A DNA stretch of 64,000 bases from Planctomycetota bacterium (GTDB taxonomy: Bacteria; Planctomycetota; Planctomycetia; Planctomycetales; Planctomycetaceae): the NCBI GenBank assembly GCA_023417655.1, contig JAEZFD010000015.1:1-64000 (forward strand). Reading direction: 5' to 3'. A model generated the notes under the pieces. The model ran no database searches, was not told the DNA's origin, and was given only the letters and a program-made list of their open reading frames with translations. Of the stretch, positions 8,378-18,080 are shown piece by piece; within the stretch, counting starts at the first letter, position 1; every line of letters begins with the position of its first letter. The position numbers and the translations under genes were made by a program.

Positions 8378-9652
8378 ATGAAACGTCGTGTCGTCATCAC
8401 CGGATTAGGTTGTGTCTCGCCTGTTGGAAATACCGTCGCCAGCTCATGGGAATCGCTTCTGAACGCGCGCTCCGGGGTGTCGACTGTTTCGCTCTTTGAT
8501 GCGAGTTCCTTCCCGTCGCGCATTGCCGGGGAAGTGAAGAAGTTTGAAGAGGATTTCCCAGAGGTCATTCAGAAATTTGCTCATCTCGGCAGGAATACGT
8601 GGTTTGCAATCGCTGCCGGACGTCAGGCGGTGGATGAGTCTGGTATCAGAGAAGCCGACTATGCACCGGAACGGATCGGGGTGTATACGGGTGCCGGGGA
8701 GAACGGTCCTGACTTTTACACTATGATGAGCCTCATCACGCGCTCGCAGGGCGATGAAGGGTTTGATACGGAGAAATATACACGTCTGTCGCTCGCGGAA
8801 CTGAATCCTTCGCGGGAGTTGTCGCAGGAGCCTTCACTGGTCCCCGCTTATCTTGCTGGCGAGTTCGGGTTCCAAGGGCCGAACTCCAACGCGCTGACTG
8901 CATGTGCAGCTGCGGCTCAGGCGATCGGCGAGTCGGTAAAGCTCATTCAGGCGGGTCATGTCGATGCGATGTTGACCGGTGGCAGCAGTGGAATGGTTCA
9001 CCCGTCTGGAATGACCAGTTTCTGTCTGCTCACGACCTTGTCGACGAGAAACGATGAGCCGGAACGCGCATCGCGTCCTTTTGATAAAGAGCGGAACGGG
9101 TTCATTCTGGCGGAAGGAGCCGGAATGCTGATGCTCGAAGACTACGAATCCGCTCGCCGCCGCGGGGCCCGGATCTATGGCGAGATCTCAGGTTATGGGG
9201 TCACGGCAGACGCATATCGAATCACCGACCTGCACCCGGAAGGTCGCGGAGCAGCCGGGGCCATTCGTATGGCACTCGATGACGCTGGACTGAATCCGGA
9301 GCAGATCAACTATGTGAATGCTCACGGGACAAGCACAAAGGCGAACGATTCCCTGGAAACGAAGTCGATTCGTCAGGTGTTCGGATCAGCAGCCGAATCG
9401 CTTCCTGTCAGCAGTACAAAAAGTATGACGGGCCATCTGGTCGCGGCGAGCGGAGCTGTCGAAGCCGTATTCAGTGCATTGGCTCTGCAGAACGGCGCCG
9501 TCCCGCCAACGATTAACTACGAAACGCCTGACCCGGATTGCGACCTGGATTACATTCCGAATCAGTCGCGCGAGTTGCCGGTGTCACATGTCCTCTCCAA
9601 CAGCTTCGGCTTTGGGGGGCAGAACGTTGCGCTGGTTTTCTCCCGAATTTAA
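8378..9652 (+). CDS. Beta-ketoacyl-ACP synthase II-type enzyme (FabF-like)
   Basis: A 424-residue condensing enzyme of the thiolase fold. The catalytic triad is complete: Cys176 in TACAAAAQ, His316 in NAHGTSTK and His353 in STKSMTGHL, with the usual lysine just before the last. The C-terminal SNSFGFGGQN is the glycine-rich FabF end. It should extend acyl-ACP with malonyl-ACP in the cytoplasm. An AAGGA site precedes the ATG. It lies behind a MarR gene with no acyl carrier protein, FabG or FabD gene beside it, so it is more likely an accessory ketosynthase (a special fatty acid or polyketide-like chain) than the housekeeping FabF; this is inference. Confidence 0.9.
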   Translation: MKRRVVITGLGCVSPVGNTVASSWESLLNARSGVSTVSLFDASSFPSRIAGEVKKFEEDFPEVIQKFAHLGRNTWFAIAAGRQAVDESGIREADYAPERIGVYTGAGENGPDFYTMMSLITRSQGDEGFDTEKYTRLSLAELNPSRELSQEPSLVPAYLAGEFGFQGPNSNALTACAAAAQAIGESVKLIQAGHVDAMLTGGSSGMVHPSGMTSFCLLTTLSTRNDEPERASRPFDKERNGFILAEGAGMLMLEDYESARRRGARIYGEISGYGVTADAYRITDLHPEGRGAAGAIRMALDDAGLNPEQINYVNAHGTSTKANDSLETKSIRQVFGSAAESLPVSSTKSMTGHLVAASGAVEAVFSALALQNGAVPPTINYETPDPDCDLDYIPNQSRELPVSHVLSNSFGFGGQNVALVFSRI

Positions 9653-9989
9653 CCGCATCTTGATGGTTACGTGAGATCATGCGTCACGTCGTGCGCGGTT
9701 TGTGATTTGAAACAGCCGCCCGTGATGACGTTTTTTGCGCAGAGGAATTTCGGCTGTTCTTTCTATTGATGGAGTGTCCTTTCGGAAGCTTATCTACCAT
9801 CGTGCGCGTAAATAGATTAAATTCTGCTGATGCTTTTTCTGCAGGCTCGATAGAACCATTGCGGTCAACTGGCGGACAACTTTTGGAGACGCGAGCTCTC
9901 TTTAAGACCCTCCTGTCTGCAATGAGTCCCACCTTTCAGCTGTGTTGATCAGCTTCCCACCGTCACCTTCCCCCACCGGAGAAGTGAAG
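9653..9989. other. Intergenic region with AT-rich stretch
   Basis: A 337-bp gap between two plus-strand genes. About 9770-9850 is richer in A and T than its surroundings and is the likely promoter area for the phosphoesterase gene. I saw no clear terminator and no credible ORF. Confidence 0.45.
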
Positions 9990-11291
9990 ATGAGTCAATG
10001 GCGTCGGCGTGATTTCCTGGGATCTTCTCTGGCAGGCTTCACCGCCGGGGCAGGTCTACTTCTGAACCAAAGTGCGAAGGGAGCCGAGACTTCTCCTGCG
10101 ACGGCGGGACCTGCTGTCGCCGCTCAGGAAAAGAGATCGAAATCCAAATCGCCATCTCCAGACACTCTACTGCTGACCTGGCAGAGTGATCCGACGAAGA
10201 CCATCACGGTGCAGTGGCTTGACCTCGACACTCCAGCGAAGGGCGCGGTTTATATCGCCGAACTGGGGTCGGAAGAGTGGGCCCGGCATACAACCGAGAA
10301 ACGTCCCTATCAGGCGACTGATCTTTCGCTGCATCGCTGCGAAGTGAAAGGACTGAAGCCCGGGACGGAATATCAACTGCGAGTCAGCGGAACGGGGGCG
10401 GTCCACCGATTCCGCACGATGCCTGAAAAGGCGAATGACGTCATTCAGTTCGTTTCTGGCGGCGATTGCGGCACCGGATCAGAGGCCGTTCGCATTAACC
10501 AGATCGCGGCGAAGCAGGATCCTTACTTCGCGCTGATTGGCGGTGACCTTGCCTATGACAACGGAAAGTCACCCGACACGTTCACCAAGTTCCTCAGGAA
10601 CTGGCATGCAGGGATGATCGACTCACAAGGGCGCATCATTCCGATGCTCTCCTGTATCGGCAATCATGAAGTTCAGGGCAAGACGACCGATCGGGCGATG
10701 GCTCCGCAGTATCTCAGTTTCTTCGACGGCATCTTTCCGGAGAAGACATTCAACGTGCTCGACATTGGAGACTATTTGAGCCTTGTGCTGCTGGATACGG
10801 CTCATCTCTGTCCGGTCGAGGGCGAACAGACCGACTGGCTCGAGCAGACACTCGCTGAGAGACAGGATCGCCAGCATCTGATCGTTGCCTACCACGTTCC
10901 GGCCTATCCTTCGCATCGCGCCCCGGAAGGGAAAGACGGAAAGCCCGGGACCGGGGCTGCTCAGCGTCAACATTGGTGCCCGCTGTTTGAGAAGTACAAA
11001 GTCGATCTCGTGCTGGAGCATCACGATCACACGTTCAAACGCTCATTGCCGCTCACCAATGGGATGTATGACAAGCATGGAGTCCTGTACCTGGGCGACG
11101 GATCCTGGGGCAAACTGCGAGCATTGAACGAACCGACAATGCGACCTTATCTCGCCCGTGTCAGCAGCGATAACCATATGACGGTTCATCGCCTCGAAGG
11201 AGACGATCGCTTCCATGTGGCATTAAATGATGCCGGTCGCGTGACGGACGTTTGTCAGACTCACAGCAAGCGAGTTTCACGCCGCGGCTGA
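9990..11291 (+). CDS. Tat-exported purple acid phosphatase-like metallophosphoesterase
   Basis: A 433-residue protein. The N-terminus MSQWRRRDFLGSSLAG is a twin-arginine export signal. An N-terminal fibronectin-like domain (residues about 55-140, ending in GLKPGTEYQLRVSG) precedes a calcineurin-type metallophosphoesterase domain. Its metal motifs are GGDCG, GGDLAYDN, GNHE, AYHVPAYPS and EHHDHTF, which together make the di-metal centre of purple acid phosphatases. It should release phosphate from extracellular or periplasmic esters. The ATG at 9990 with GAAG upstream is preferred over a frame opening at 9942, because it places the twin arginines at the right distance. A strong hairpin terminator follows at 11364. 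Confidence 0.92.
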   Translation: MSQWRRRDFLGSSLAGFTAGAGLLLNQSAKGAETSPATAGPAVAAQEKRSKSKSPSPDTLLLTWQSDPTKTITVQWLDLDTPAKGAVYIAELGSEEWARHTTEKRPYQATDLSLHRCEVKGLKPGTEYQLRVSGTGAVHRFRTMPEKANDVIQFVSGGDCGTGSEAVRINQIAAKQDPYFALIGGDLAYDNGKSPDTFTKFLRNWHAGMIDSQGRIIPMLSCIGNHEVQGKTTDRAMAPQYLSFFDGIFPEKTFNVLDIGDYLSLVLLDTAHLCPVEGEQTDWLEQTLAERQDRQHLIVAYHVPAYPSHRAPEGKDGKPGTGAAQRQHWCPLFEKYKVDLVLEHHDHTFKRSLPLTNGMYDKHGVLYLGDGSWGKLRALNEPTMRPYLARVSSDNHMTVHRLEGDDRFHVALNDAGRVTDVCQTHSKRVSRRG

Positions 11292-11363
11292 TCCCAGCTG
11301 CGTTGCGGCCTGGTGAACGTTCAATATCGCCACCGTCCAGAGATGTCGGCGCTCATCAATTAC

Positions 11364-11407
11364 GAACCGTTGCCTTGGTCATGGAAGTGACTTCAGGGCA
11401 ACGGTTC
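11364..11407 (+). terminator. Hairpin after the phosphoesterase gene
   Basis: A perfect 11-bp stem (gaaccgttgcc at 11364-11374 with ggcaacggttc at 11397-11407), a 22-nt loop and a short T-rich tail (tcttgttg). The long loop and weak T-run make termination likely but not certain. Confidence 0.6.
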
Positions 11408-11501
11408 TCTTGTTGAAGCGGAGCATTGCTCGTCCTCGTTGTGACTCGTCGGACTTGTTACAATCCGAAACGCTTCCCATCCTGCGGTGAAAGGCTCTGG
11501 T

Positions 11502-14126
11502 ATGCGGTCTCTACGACGGACTCTGCGGCGGTCTTTACGATTGCGCATCGCTCTCGGGCTAAATGTCATCATGCTGTTCGCAGCAGGAGGACAGAGCATC
11601 GCTTCATCCGTCGATGAAGCACGAGAATCTCTTCAGCAGGGAGAATTCGATCAATGTGTTTCCCTCTGCGAGCGCGGAATCAGAGCTCGGCTGGACATCG
11701 AAGATTTTGTCTGTCTGAAAGCCGAAGCTGAATTTCAGACAGGCCGTTATGAAGCAGCGATCAAAACGCTGGAGAACGGTCTTCTGTTCGTTCCGAACAG
11801 CATCCGGATTCGCTGGGACATTGCCCACGTGGCTCCCTTCGCAGGGAAAACCGGGGAACCCCAAAAGCGTCTTGCGGAGTGCCGCCGCCTGATCGAAGTC
11901 GGGTCCTGGAGGTATTCGCAGCAGCCCAACGATCTGGTGACGCTGGCGCTGGTCGTGCTGCACGATGGCGCCGATCCGAAGCAGATTCAATCCGTTCTTC
12001 TGAAACGGGCGCGGGACCTGCATCCCGGGCGACGTGAACCGATTCTTGCAATGGCTCGACTCGCACTCGAGAAACGGGACATGACTCTCGCCGGGGAACT
12101 TTTCAGAAAAGGCCTGGAACAGTTTCCTGATGACACTGACTTCATTTTCGGGCTCGCCTGCGCCAACGAAGAGGTCGATCCTGAAGAGTCTCGGAGATTG
12201 ATCGACGCGACACTGAAGCGAAATCCGCGACATGCGGGTGCCCTGCTGAAACAGGCTGAGCATTCCATCAACGGAGAACGGTATCAGCCTGCCCGGGATA
12301 CACTGAAAAAGATTCTGGCCGTCAGTGAGAAGCACCCCCTGGCGTTGGCGACGCTTTCCGCTCTTTCCTTTCTTGATGAGGATCTGAAGGAATCGAAGAA
12401 TTTACGGGAGCAGGCCCTTTCGACTTGGAAAGAGAACCCGGAAGTTGACTATCAGATCGGAAAGATTCTGTCCCGGAATTATCGCTTTCAGGACGGCGCC
12501 GCAGCACAGCGACGGGCATTAGCATTTAGGGTCGATTATCTCCCGGCGATGCGACAGCTGGCTCAGGATCTCCTCCGCATGGGCCAAGAAGAGGAAGGCT
12601 GGCAGCTTGCTCGAACAGTCTATGAACGGGATCAGTATGACGTGGCCTCCTATAACCTCATCACATTGCATGATGAGTTAGAGAATTACACGATTCTCGA
12701 ACGGCCCGGCCTGCGTGTGCGGATGGAGAAACGAGAAGCCGAAATCTATGGCGAACAGGTACTGAACCTGCTGACACAGGCGAAAACGGAACTTTGTGCG
12801 AAATATCAAATTGAGCTGCCCCGGACGGTGTCGATCGAAATTTTCCCGGATCCGTCTGACTTCGCGGTGCGGACTTTCGGAATGCCGGGTGCGGGAGGGT
12901 ATCTGGGAGTCTGCTTCGGAGACGTGGTGACGGCGCTTAGTCCGGCCGCAAAAGACGCTCGGCCAGTGAACTGGGAATCAGTGTTGTGGCATGAATTCGC
13001 ACATGTTGTCACGCTGAATAAGACGCACAATCGCATGCCGCGCTGGTTAAGTGAAGGCATCTCCGTCTATGAAGAACGTCAGCGTGATCCTCGCTGGGGC
13101 GAGCGGATGACGCCAGCCTATCGCGACTGCATCCTCGAAGGAAAAATGACGCCGATTAGCAGGATGAGCGAGGCATTTCTTCCGCCCGGGAGTCCCTGTG
13201 GCCTGATGTTTGCCTACTTCCAGAGTTCGCTGGTCGTTGAGTATCTGATCGATACATACGGTCAAGAAGCGCTGATCGCGATTCTCGATGATCTGGGGCT
13301 GGGGTTGCCGATCAATGAAGCCATTGAACGGCATACGGCTCCCATGAAACAACTTGAGGCCGAGTTCAGTTCCGCGATGCGAGTGAAGGCGCTCTATTAC
13401 GGTTGGTACGTCGACTGGTCGCCCGTCAAATTCGAGCGGATTGCTGCGAGTCAGAATCCGGTTGAAGCACTACTTACTTGGGCTGATCGAAATCCACGCA
13501 ATTACAACGGTCTGAAAGCAGGCGGCATGATGCTGCAGCGGCTCGGCAAGAAGGAAGACGCTCAGAGACTGCTGGAGCAGGCGATCGCGGTCTTTCCGCT
13601 GGAAACAGGACCCGAGAGTGCTGCGGCCCAGCTGGCTGCACTGCAGCGTGAGCTGGGGAACCCGGCAGAGCGCGAGACTCTGTTGGCATGGACCAGCATC
13701 GATGATGATGCCGCCGCCGGCTTGATGAGATTGATTGAGATCGACACCGCAGGAAAGGACTGGGCCGCCGTCAAACAGTATTCTCAACGATTGCTGGAGA
13801 TCCGGCCACTGATCCCCCAGCCGTATCAGGCACTCGCCACTGCGGCAGAGGAGCAAGGGAACGGCGCTGTCGCCACGGGCGCACTCCGGACAGCTCTCAA
13901 GTTTTCGTCAGGGGATCAGGCTGGACTCCATTACCGGCTCGCACGGCAGCTCCAGAAGTCCGGGGATTGGACCGATTCGCGTCATCACGTCTTGCGGTCG
14001 CTTGAAGTGGCTCCTCGCTACCGTGAGGCTTTGCAGTTGCTCGTCGAACTGAAAGGTCAGCGAGACAGCGCGACGGATGGGTCTTCGCTACAGCCCGCTC
14101 CGGTGACGACAGAGCCTTCAAACTGA
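11502..14126 (+). CDS. Secreted TPR protein with gluzincin-type zinc peptidase domain
   Basis: An 874-residue protein. A basic N-terminus followed by a hydrophobic stretch (about 17-35) predicts export or anchoring. TPR-like helix pairs fill about residues 40-390, and another set lies after about 650. Between them sits a peptidase MA-like domain with HEFAH at 497-501 and a likely third ligand Glu518 in WLSEGIS. That is the HExxH plus glutamate pattern of gluzincins. The TPR arms probably bind partner proteins or substrate in the periplasm. The GTG at 11487 is an alternative start. It is not obviously linked to its neighbours. The active-site residues look intact. Confidence 0.85.
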   Translation: MRSLRRTLRRSLRLRIALGLNVIMLFAAGGQSIASSVDEARESLQQGEFDQCVSLCERGIRARLDIEDFVCLKAEAEFQTGRYEAAIKTLENGLLFVPNSIRIRWDIAHVAPFAGKTGEPQKRLAECRRLIEVGSWRYSQQPNDLVTLALVVLHDGADPKQIQSVLLKRARDLHPGRREPILAMARLALEKRDMTLAGELFRKGLEQFPDDTDFIFGLACANEEVDPEESRRLIDATLKRNPRHAGALLKQAEHSINGERYQPARDTLKKILAVSEKHPLALATLSALSFLDEDLKESKNLREQALSTWKENPEVDYQIGKILSRNYRFQDGAAAQRRALAFRVDYLPAMRQLAQDLLRMGQEEEGWQLARTVYERDQYDVASYNLITLHDELENYTILERPGLRVRMEKREAEIYGEQVLNLLTQAKTELCAKYQIELPRTVSIEIFPDPSDFAVRTFGMPGAGGYLGVCFGDVVTALSPAAKDARPVNWESVLWHEFAHVVTLNKTHNRMPRWLSEGISVYEERQRDPRWGERMTPAYRDCILEGKMTPISRMSEAFLPPGSPCGLMFAYFQSSLVVEYLIDTYGQEALIAILDDLGLGLPINEAIERHTAPMKQLEAEFSSAMRVKALYYGWYVDWSPVKFERIAASQNPVEALLTWADRNPRNYNGLKAGGMMLQRLGKKEDAQRLLEQAIAVFPLETGPESAAAQLAALQRELGNPAERETLLAWTSIDDDAAAGLMRLIEIDTAGKDWAAVKQYSQRLLEIRPLIPQPYQALATAAEEQGNGAVATGALRTALKFSSGDQAGLHYRLARQLQKSGDWTDSRHHVLRSLEVAPRYREALQLLVELKGQRDSATDGSSLQPAPVTTEPSN

Positions 14127-14285
14127 CCGGCCTCCCTGCATGGAACTGGTGCGGAATTGCGGTTCAGCATTGCCGCATGTGGCTCTGTTGTGCGATAGTG
14201 AGGTAACGCGTTCCGGCAGTTCGACAGGGCAAAAGTTGACTCTTTCGAAGCTTCTGCCGGGTCCTTTTTGAAGAGTTTTCTGGAC

Positions 14286-15491
14286 ATGGATGGTCCCGTG
14301 CGCTGCAATTCACAGAGTCGTCCTTTCGTGACGTGGCTGTGCGGACTTTTCTTCGTTGTTGGAGTGCTCATCGCCGGGCAAGTCTCTGACGCCTGCCCCT
14401 TCTGTGATACTCCGTCGATCACGTTCAGTGAGCAGGTGGCGCAGTCGCAGGCGGTGGTGTTGGTGAAGTGGGCGGGAGCAGAAAAGCCGGACCCATTTAA
14501 CTTCGAGCCGGGCAGCTGCACCTATCAGATCGTCTCTCGATATCGCCAGAATGAGGCGACTCCCCAGCCAGGAGAGCAGGTGACGATCCCGTTCTATCAG
14601 AGCGGCAAACCCGGCGATTCCTTCTGGATGCTGGGAACTGAAACAGACGGAAAGCTGAACTGGGCTCCCCCTGTCAGCATGTCAAAAGAATGCTGGGAAT
14701 ATGTCACTCACGCCCCTGATCGAAAAGCCGAGCCGGGCACGCGCCTGCGTTACTATCTCAAGCATCTTGAGCACGCGGATTCGGAGATCGCGATCGATGC
14801 CTATGGTGAGTTCGCCGGAGCGAATTACGCGGATCTCCTGCAACTCACGAAAGAGCTGCCTCGCGAGAAACTCCTTGAGTGGTTGCTGAATCCTGAAACA
14901 GTCCCCAGTCGACGCGGGCTCTATGGTCTGATGCTGGGATTGTGCGGAACCCCGGAAGATGCCGCCCGAATTGAACCCATTCTCCTCGAAAACCCGGAAG
15001 GGGCGCGGCTCGGCGTCGATGGAATGATGGCCGGGTACGTTCTGATTAATGGCGCCCCGGGGCTACAGAAACTGGTCGATTCCAAACTGAAAAATCGGGA
15101 CGCCAATCCGTCGGAATCCTTTGCGGTTTTGCAGATGCTGCGGTTTCTCGGCGAATATGCGACGCATGCCGTCCCGCGGGATCAGCTGCTGGCGGCGATG
15201 CGAACCCTGCTGGATCATCCGCAGTATGCGAGCTTCGCAGCGATCGATCTGGCCCGCTGGTCCGACTGGGGAGCAACAAAGTTACTGGTCGAGCGGTATG
15301 GAAGCGAGCCGTTCGGGGACTCGGAAGGCAAGCAGGCTGTCATCCGGTTCCTGACGCAGGCGGCAGCCGTTTCTGATGAACAGGCAGGAATGTCTCTGGA
15401 AGATGTCAAATTGGCCAGGGAGTCGCTCGCAAAGTACCGCCAGACAGATCCGGAGATTGTCCGGATCGTTGAGCGTCTCCGGTTTGACTGA
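14286..15491 (+). CDS. Secreted CPFC-motif protein, unknown function
   Basis: A 401-residue protein with a signal peptide (hydrophobic 18-32) directly followed by ACPFCDTP, so the mature N-terminus begins at a CxxC motif. The first half looks like a beta-domain reminiscent of OB or TIMP-like folds (FEPGSCTYQIVSRYRQ, PGEQVTIPFYQ). The second half is a helical array resembling HEAT repeats (VLQMLRFLGEYATHAVPRDQ and similar). The CxxC could bind metal or act in redox, which the sequence alone cannot settle. A TTG at 14268 opens the frame, but the ATG at 14286 gives a proper signal peptide. I do not know a named family for it. Confidence 0.7.
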   Translation: MDGPVRCNSQSRPFVTWLCGLFFVVGVLIAGQVSDACPFCDTPSITFSEQVAQSQAVVLVKWAGAEKPDPFNFEPGSCTYQIVSRYRQNEATPQPGEQVTIPFYQSGKPGDSFWMLGTETDGKLNWAPPVSMSKECWEYVTHAPDRKAEPGTRLRYYLKHLEHADSEIAIDAYGEFAGANYADLLQLTKELPREKLLEWLLNPETVPSRRGLYGLMLGLCGTPEDAARIEPILLENPEGARLGVDGMMAGYVLINGAPGLQKLVDSKLKNRDANPSESFAVLQMLRFLGEYATHAVPRDQLLAAMRTLLDHPQYASFAAIDLARWSDWGATKLLVERYGSEPFGDSEGKQAVIRFLTQAAAVSDEQAGMSLEDVKLARESLAKYRQTDPEIVRIVERLRFD

Positions 15492-15625
15492 AAGCATTGA
15501 CTGAAAACCATCGAATTTTCGCGCCGCGTTTCATTCCAAACTGCAACGGAAGTGCTTGTCGGAGTGGCTCCACCCAAGTTTGTCGCCGCAATCACAAATG
15601 ATGTGCCAACAAAACGGATGGCAAT

Positions 15626-15654
15626 TTGACAGGGTCTCTCTTTCCCCTGATAAT
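15626..15654 (+). promoter_or_regulatory. Near-consensus sigma-70 promoter
   Basis: TTGACA at 15626-15631 and GATAAT at 15649-15654 are exactly 17 bp apart. This is the best vegetative promoter I found in the window. It points at the McsA-like gene, leaving a 5' leader of about 110 nt. Confidence 0.75.
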
Positions 15655-15771
15655 AACAGCGGACAAACATTCATTGTGAACTTCATTTCCGGAGCTGCAA
15701 CCGGCCGTCAGTCCCCTCTGCTCGGGGACTGGTGAGATGGATTCAAGTCACAATTCAAAAGGGATTTTTCA

Positions 15772-16287
15772 GTGAAGAAATGCCTCCGGTGTACAAATCC
15801 GGCGACTTTGCACATCACCGAGCTGAAGGGCGGCAAATCCCTGTCTCTGCATCTTTGTGAAAGTTGTGCCCGGGAATATCTGACAACGGTTGAAGTCGGG
15901 GGGATTCCGGACGACTTCGCTGCCGCTCCACCCAAGCTGGAAGCGGAGACTTCCGGGGAAGAGGAAGTGACAGAGGCGGGAGCACGCGCCTGTCCGCACT
16001 GTGGGATCACTTTTAAGCAATTCCGCAGTCAGGGGCGACTCGGCTGCCCGCGTGATTATGAGGTCTTTCACAGCGAACTTGTCCCTCTGCTTGAAAGCAT
16101 CCACGGGGAGATTCGCCATATCGGAAAGTTTCCTCCTCGGGTTCCTGAAACCAGCAGGCGACAATTTGAACTGGCTCGTCTCCGGAGCGAACTGAAAACG
16201 GCAATCGATGACGAGCAGTACGAGCAGGCGGCACGTCTTCGGGACCAGATTCATCAGCTTGAGCAGGATAACAAAACGACTTTGTGA
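15772..16287 (+). CDS. McsA-like zinc-finger and UVR-domain protein
   Basis: A 171-residue protein with two Cys pairs at the N-terminus (CLRC and CESC), a second zinc-ribbon (CPHCG and a single Cys in LGCPRDY) in the middle, and a C-terminal UVR motif (LRSELKTAIDDEQYEQAARL). That is the layout of McsA, the adaptor that activates the protein-arginine kinase McsB and takes part in ClpCP stress proteolysis in Firmicutes. Here no mcsB follows; the next gene is a TPR protein. The start is a GTG at 15772. A near-consensus promoter lies 118 bp upstream. Family assignment is good, partner assignment is not. Confidence 0.85.
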   Translation: MKKCLRCTNPATLHITELKGGKSLSLHLCESCAREYLTTVEVGGIPDDFAAAPPKLEAETSGEEEVTEAGARACPHCGITFKQFRSQGRLGCPRDYEVFHSELVPLLESIHGEIRHIGKFPPRVPETSRRQFELARLRSELKTAIDDEQYEQAARLRDQIHQLEQDNKTTL

Positions 16288-16430
16288 GGTCGGCAGTTTC
16301 ACATCCGCGAGTCGCAGGACGTCAGGCTGCGGAAATGTGACATCACCGGCTGATTTCTCGAGAGACTTGTTCGTGCGACATCGCTGGTGATCGCCTGCTT
16401 TCACAGAATTTTCGACTCAGGAGACTGTTT

Positions 16431-17792
16431 GTGGCGGATGAAAACAAATGGGCGGGTGACTGCTATCGCCGCGGCAACGATGCGATGCAAAAGCAGAACT
16501 GGGATCTCGCCGTGGAGATGTTCACCACTTGCGTGAAGCTGGTGCCAGACAATCTTCTTTACCGCCAGTACCTGCGAAACAGTGCCCGGAAGAAATACAA
16601 CGACAATGGCAAGGGAGCCGGGACGTTCGAAAAAACGAAACTGATGGGCATTCGCAGCCGCATCAAAAAGGCCCGACAGGCTGAGAACTGGGAAGAAGTC
16701 TCCAAAGCCGCGGAAGAAGGTCTGTACATCAATCCCTGGGATACCCAGCTGAATGTGGATCTCGCGGAAGCTTCCGTGAAGCTGGATCGGGGAGAGATCG
16801 CCAAGTTTTCTTACATGGAAGCGATTAAGAGCGATCAGAAGAACCGGGCTCTCTACGTCGCCCTGGCCGACATTCTTCGAAGTCGCGGCGAATACGACGA
16901 AGCGATCAAAGTCTGGGAACGGGTCTCCCGAATGGACCCGTCCGATCTCACGGCGATGCGGAAGATCACAGAGCTTCAGACAGAGAAAACGACACATCGC
17001 GGCGGCTATGAGAGCGCTTCCAACACGCAGGACGTCAGAACCTCGAAACCGGTTGCTTCGACAAGTGTCGCGCCGGGCGAATCGGTTGAAGTCGACCTGA
17101 AACACGCGATCCGGAAAGAGCCGGATCGAGTTGAGCCCTATCTGAAGCTCGCGGCACTTTACAAGCAGACCCGAAGACTGAAAGAGGCGCACGAAATCGC
17201 CCAAAAGGCCTTCGAAGTCTCGAAGCAGGACCAGGGAGTCGGAGAACAGGTCGAAGACATTGAGCTTTTGCTCATGAAGTCCGAGCTGGATGACCTGAAG
17301 GAGAAGGCCTCCAAGTCTGGTGATGCTGACGACCGCAAAGCCGCTGCAACTCAGTCGATCGCTTTGCGGGATCGCAAAATTGAAGTACTGACGAAACGCG
17401 TCGAACGGTACCCGGCGAACTTGAATATCAAGTACGAACTCGCCGAACTTCAGATGCAGTTACAGAAATGGAATCTGGCAATTCCGCTGTTGCAGCGTTC
17501 GAGTCAGGATCCCCGTCTGAAGGGGAAATCCTTCGTCGCGCTGGGGAAGTGCTTTGTCTATGACAAGAAGCTGCCGCTGGCTCGCGGTCAATTCGAACGG
17601 GCATTACCCGAATTGAACGTTGAGTCCGATCCGGAAACTTTTAAAGAGTGCCACTACCTGCTCGGCCGTGTCTGTGAAGAAATCAAAGACGCGCCAGCGG
17701 CTGAAAAGCACTACGGCGAAGTTCTGGTTCAGGACTACGAATACAAAGACACGCGGGAGCGCCTCGAACGTCTTCAAGGGGGGACGGAGTAA
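16431..17792 (+). CDS. Cytoplasmic TPR protein
   Basis: A 453-residue soluble protein made largely of tetratricopeptide helices; typical units are NDAMQKQNWDLAVEMFTTC near the N-terminus and LARGQFERALPEL near the C-terminus. No signal peptide or membrane segment. The centre (about 185-220) is a Ser/Thr-rich linker between two TPR sets. Highly charged, rich in Lys and Glu. TPR arrays hold protein partners; which ones is unknown. The start is a GTG preceded by CAGGAG at good spacing. It follows the McsA-like gene by 143 bp and might share its transcript, making the McsA-like protein or its client a possible partner. Confidence 0.85.
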   Translation: MADENKWAGDCYRRGNDAMQKQNWDLAVEMFTTCVKLVPDNLLYRQYLRNSARKKYNDNGKGAGTFEKTKLMGIRSRIKKARQAENWEEVSKAAEEGLYINPWDTQLNVDLAEASVKLDRGEIAKFSYMEAIKSDQKNRALYVALADILRSRGEYDEAIKVWERVSRMDPSDLTAMRKITELQTEKTTHRGGYESASNTQDVRTSKPVASTSVAPGESVEVDLKHAIRKEPDRVEPYLKLAALYKQTRRLKEAHEIAQKAFEVSKQDQGVGEQVEDIELLLMKSELDDLKEKASKSGDADDRKAAATQSIALRDRKIEVLTKRVERYPANLNIKYELAELQMQLQKWNLAIPLLQRSSQDPRLKGKSFVALGKCFVYDKKLPLARGQFERALPELNVESDPETFKECHYLLGRVCEEIKDAPAAEKHYGEVLVQDYEYKDTRERLERLQGGTE

Positions 17793-18080
17793 ATCCCGGG
17801 ACTGAATTCCCAGCGTGCGTGTATCGCGTCGCAATGTTGCTTCTGACAGAAGTTTGATTGCGAAGTTCTATGGTTGCGTACTCACTTGGTTCGAGGCAAT
17901 TTTTCAGCTTTTTCGGAACCATTTGATTTCGCCGGTCATCTCAATCGGGCAATTCCCGTTTTCATTCAGAAAGTAGTCTGCGGAACATTGGCCGGATCGG
18001 GTTCAGCCTGTGTCGTCTCTTTGTTCCCGGATTTTCCATCAACCTGAAGTCAAGTGCTCAGGTGATTCTGGAGAGTTGAG

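Noticed and set aside
16300..16350. Hairpin after the McsA-like gene (tcacatccgc and gcggaaatgtga)
   Set aside because: The stem needs a two-base bulge and is not followed by a T-run, so it is too weak to call.
17885..17925. Possible terminator after the cytoplasmic TPR gene (tggttc and gaacca)
   Set aside because: Only about six base pairs with a long T-rich loop and no proper T-run after the stem.
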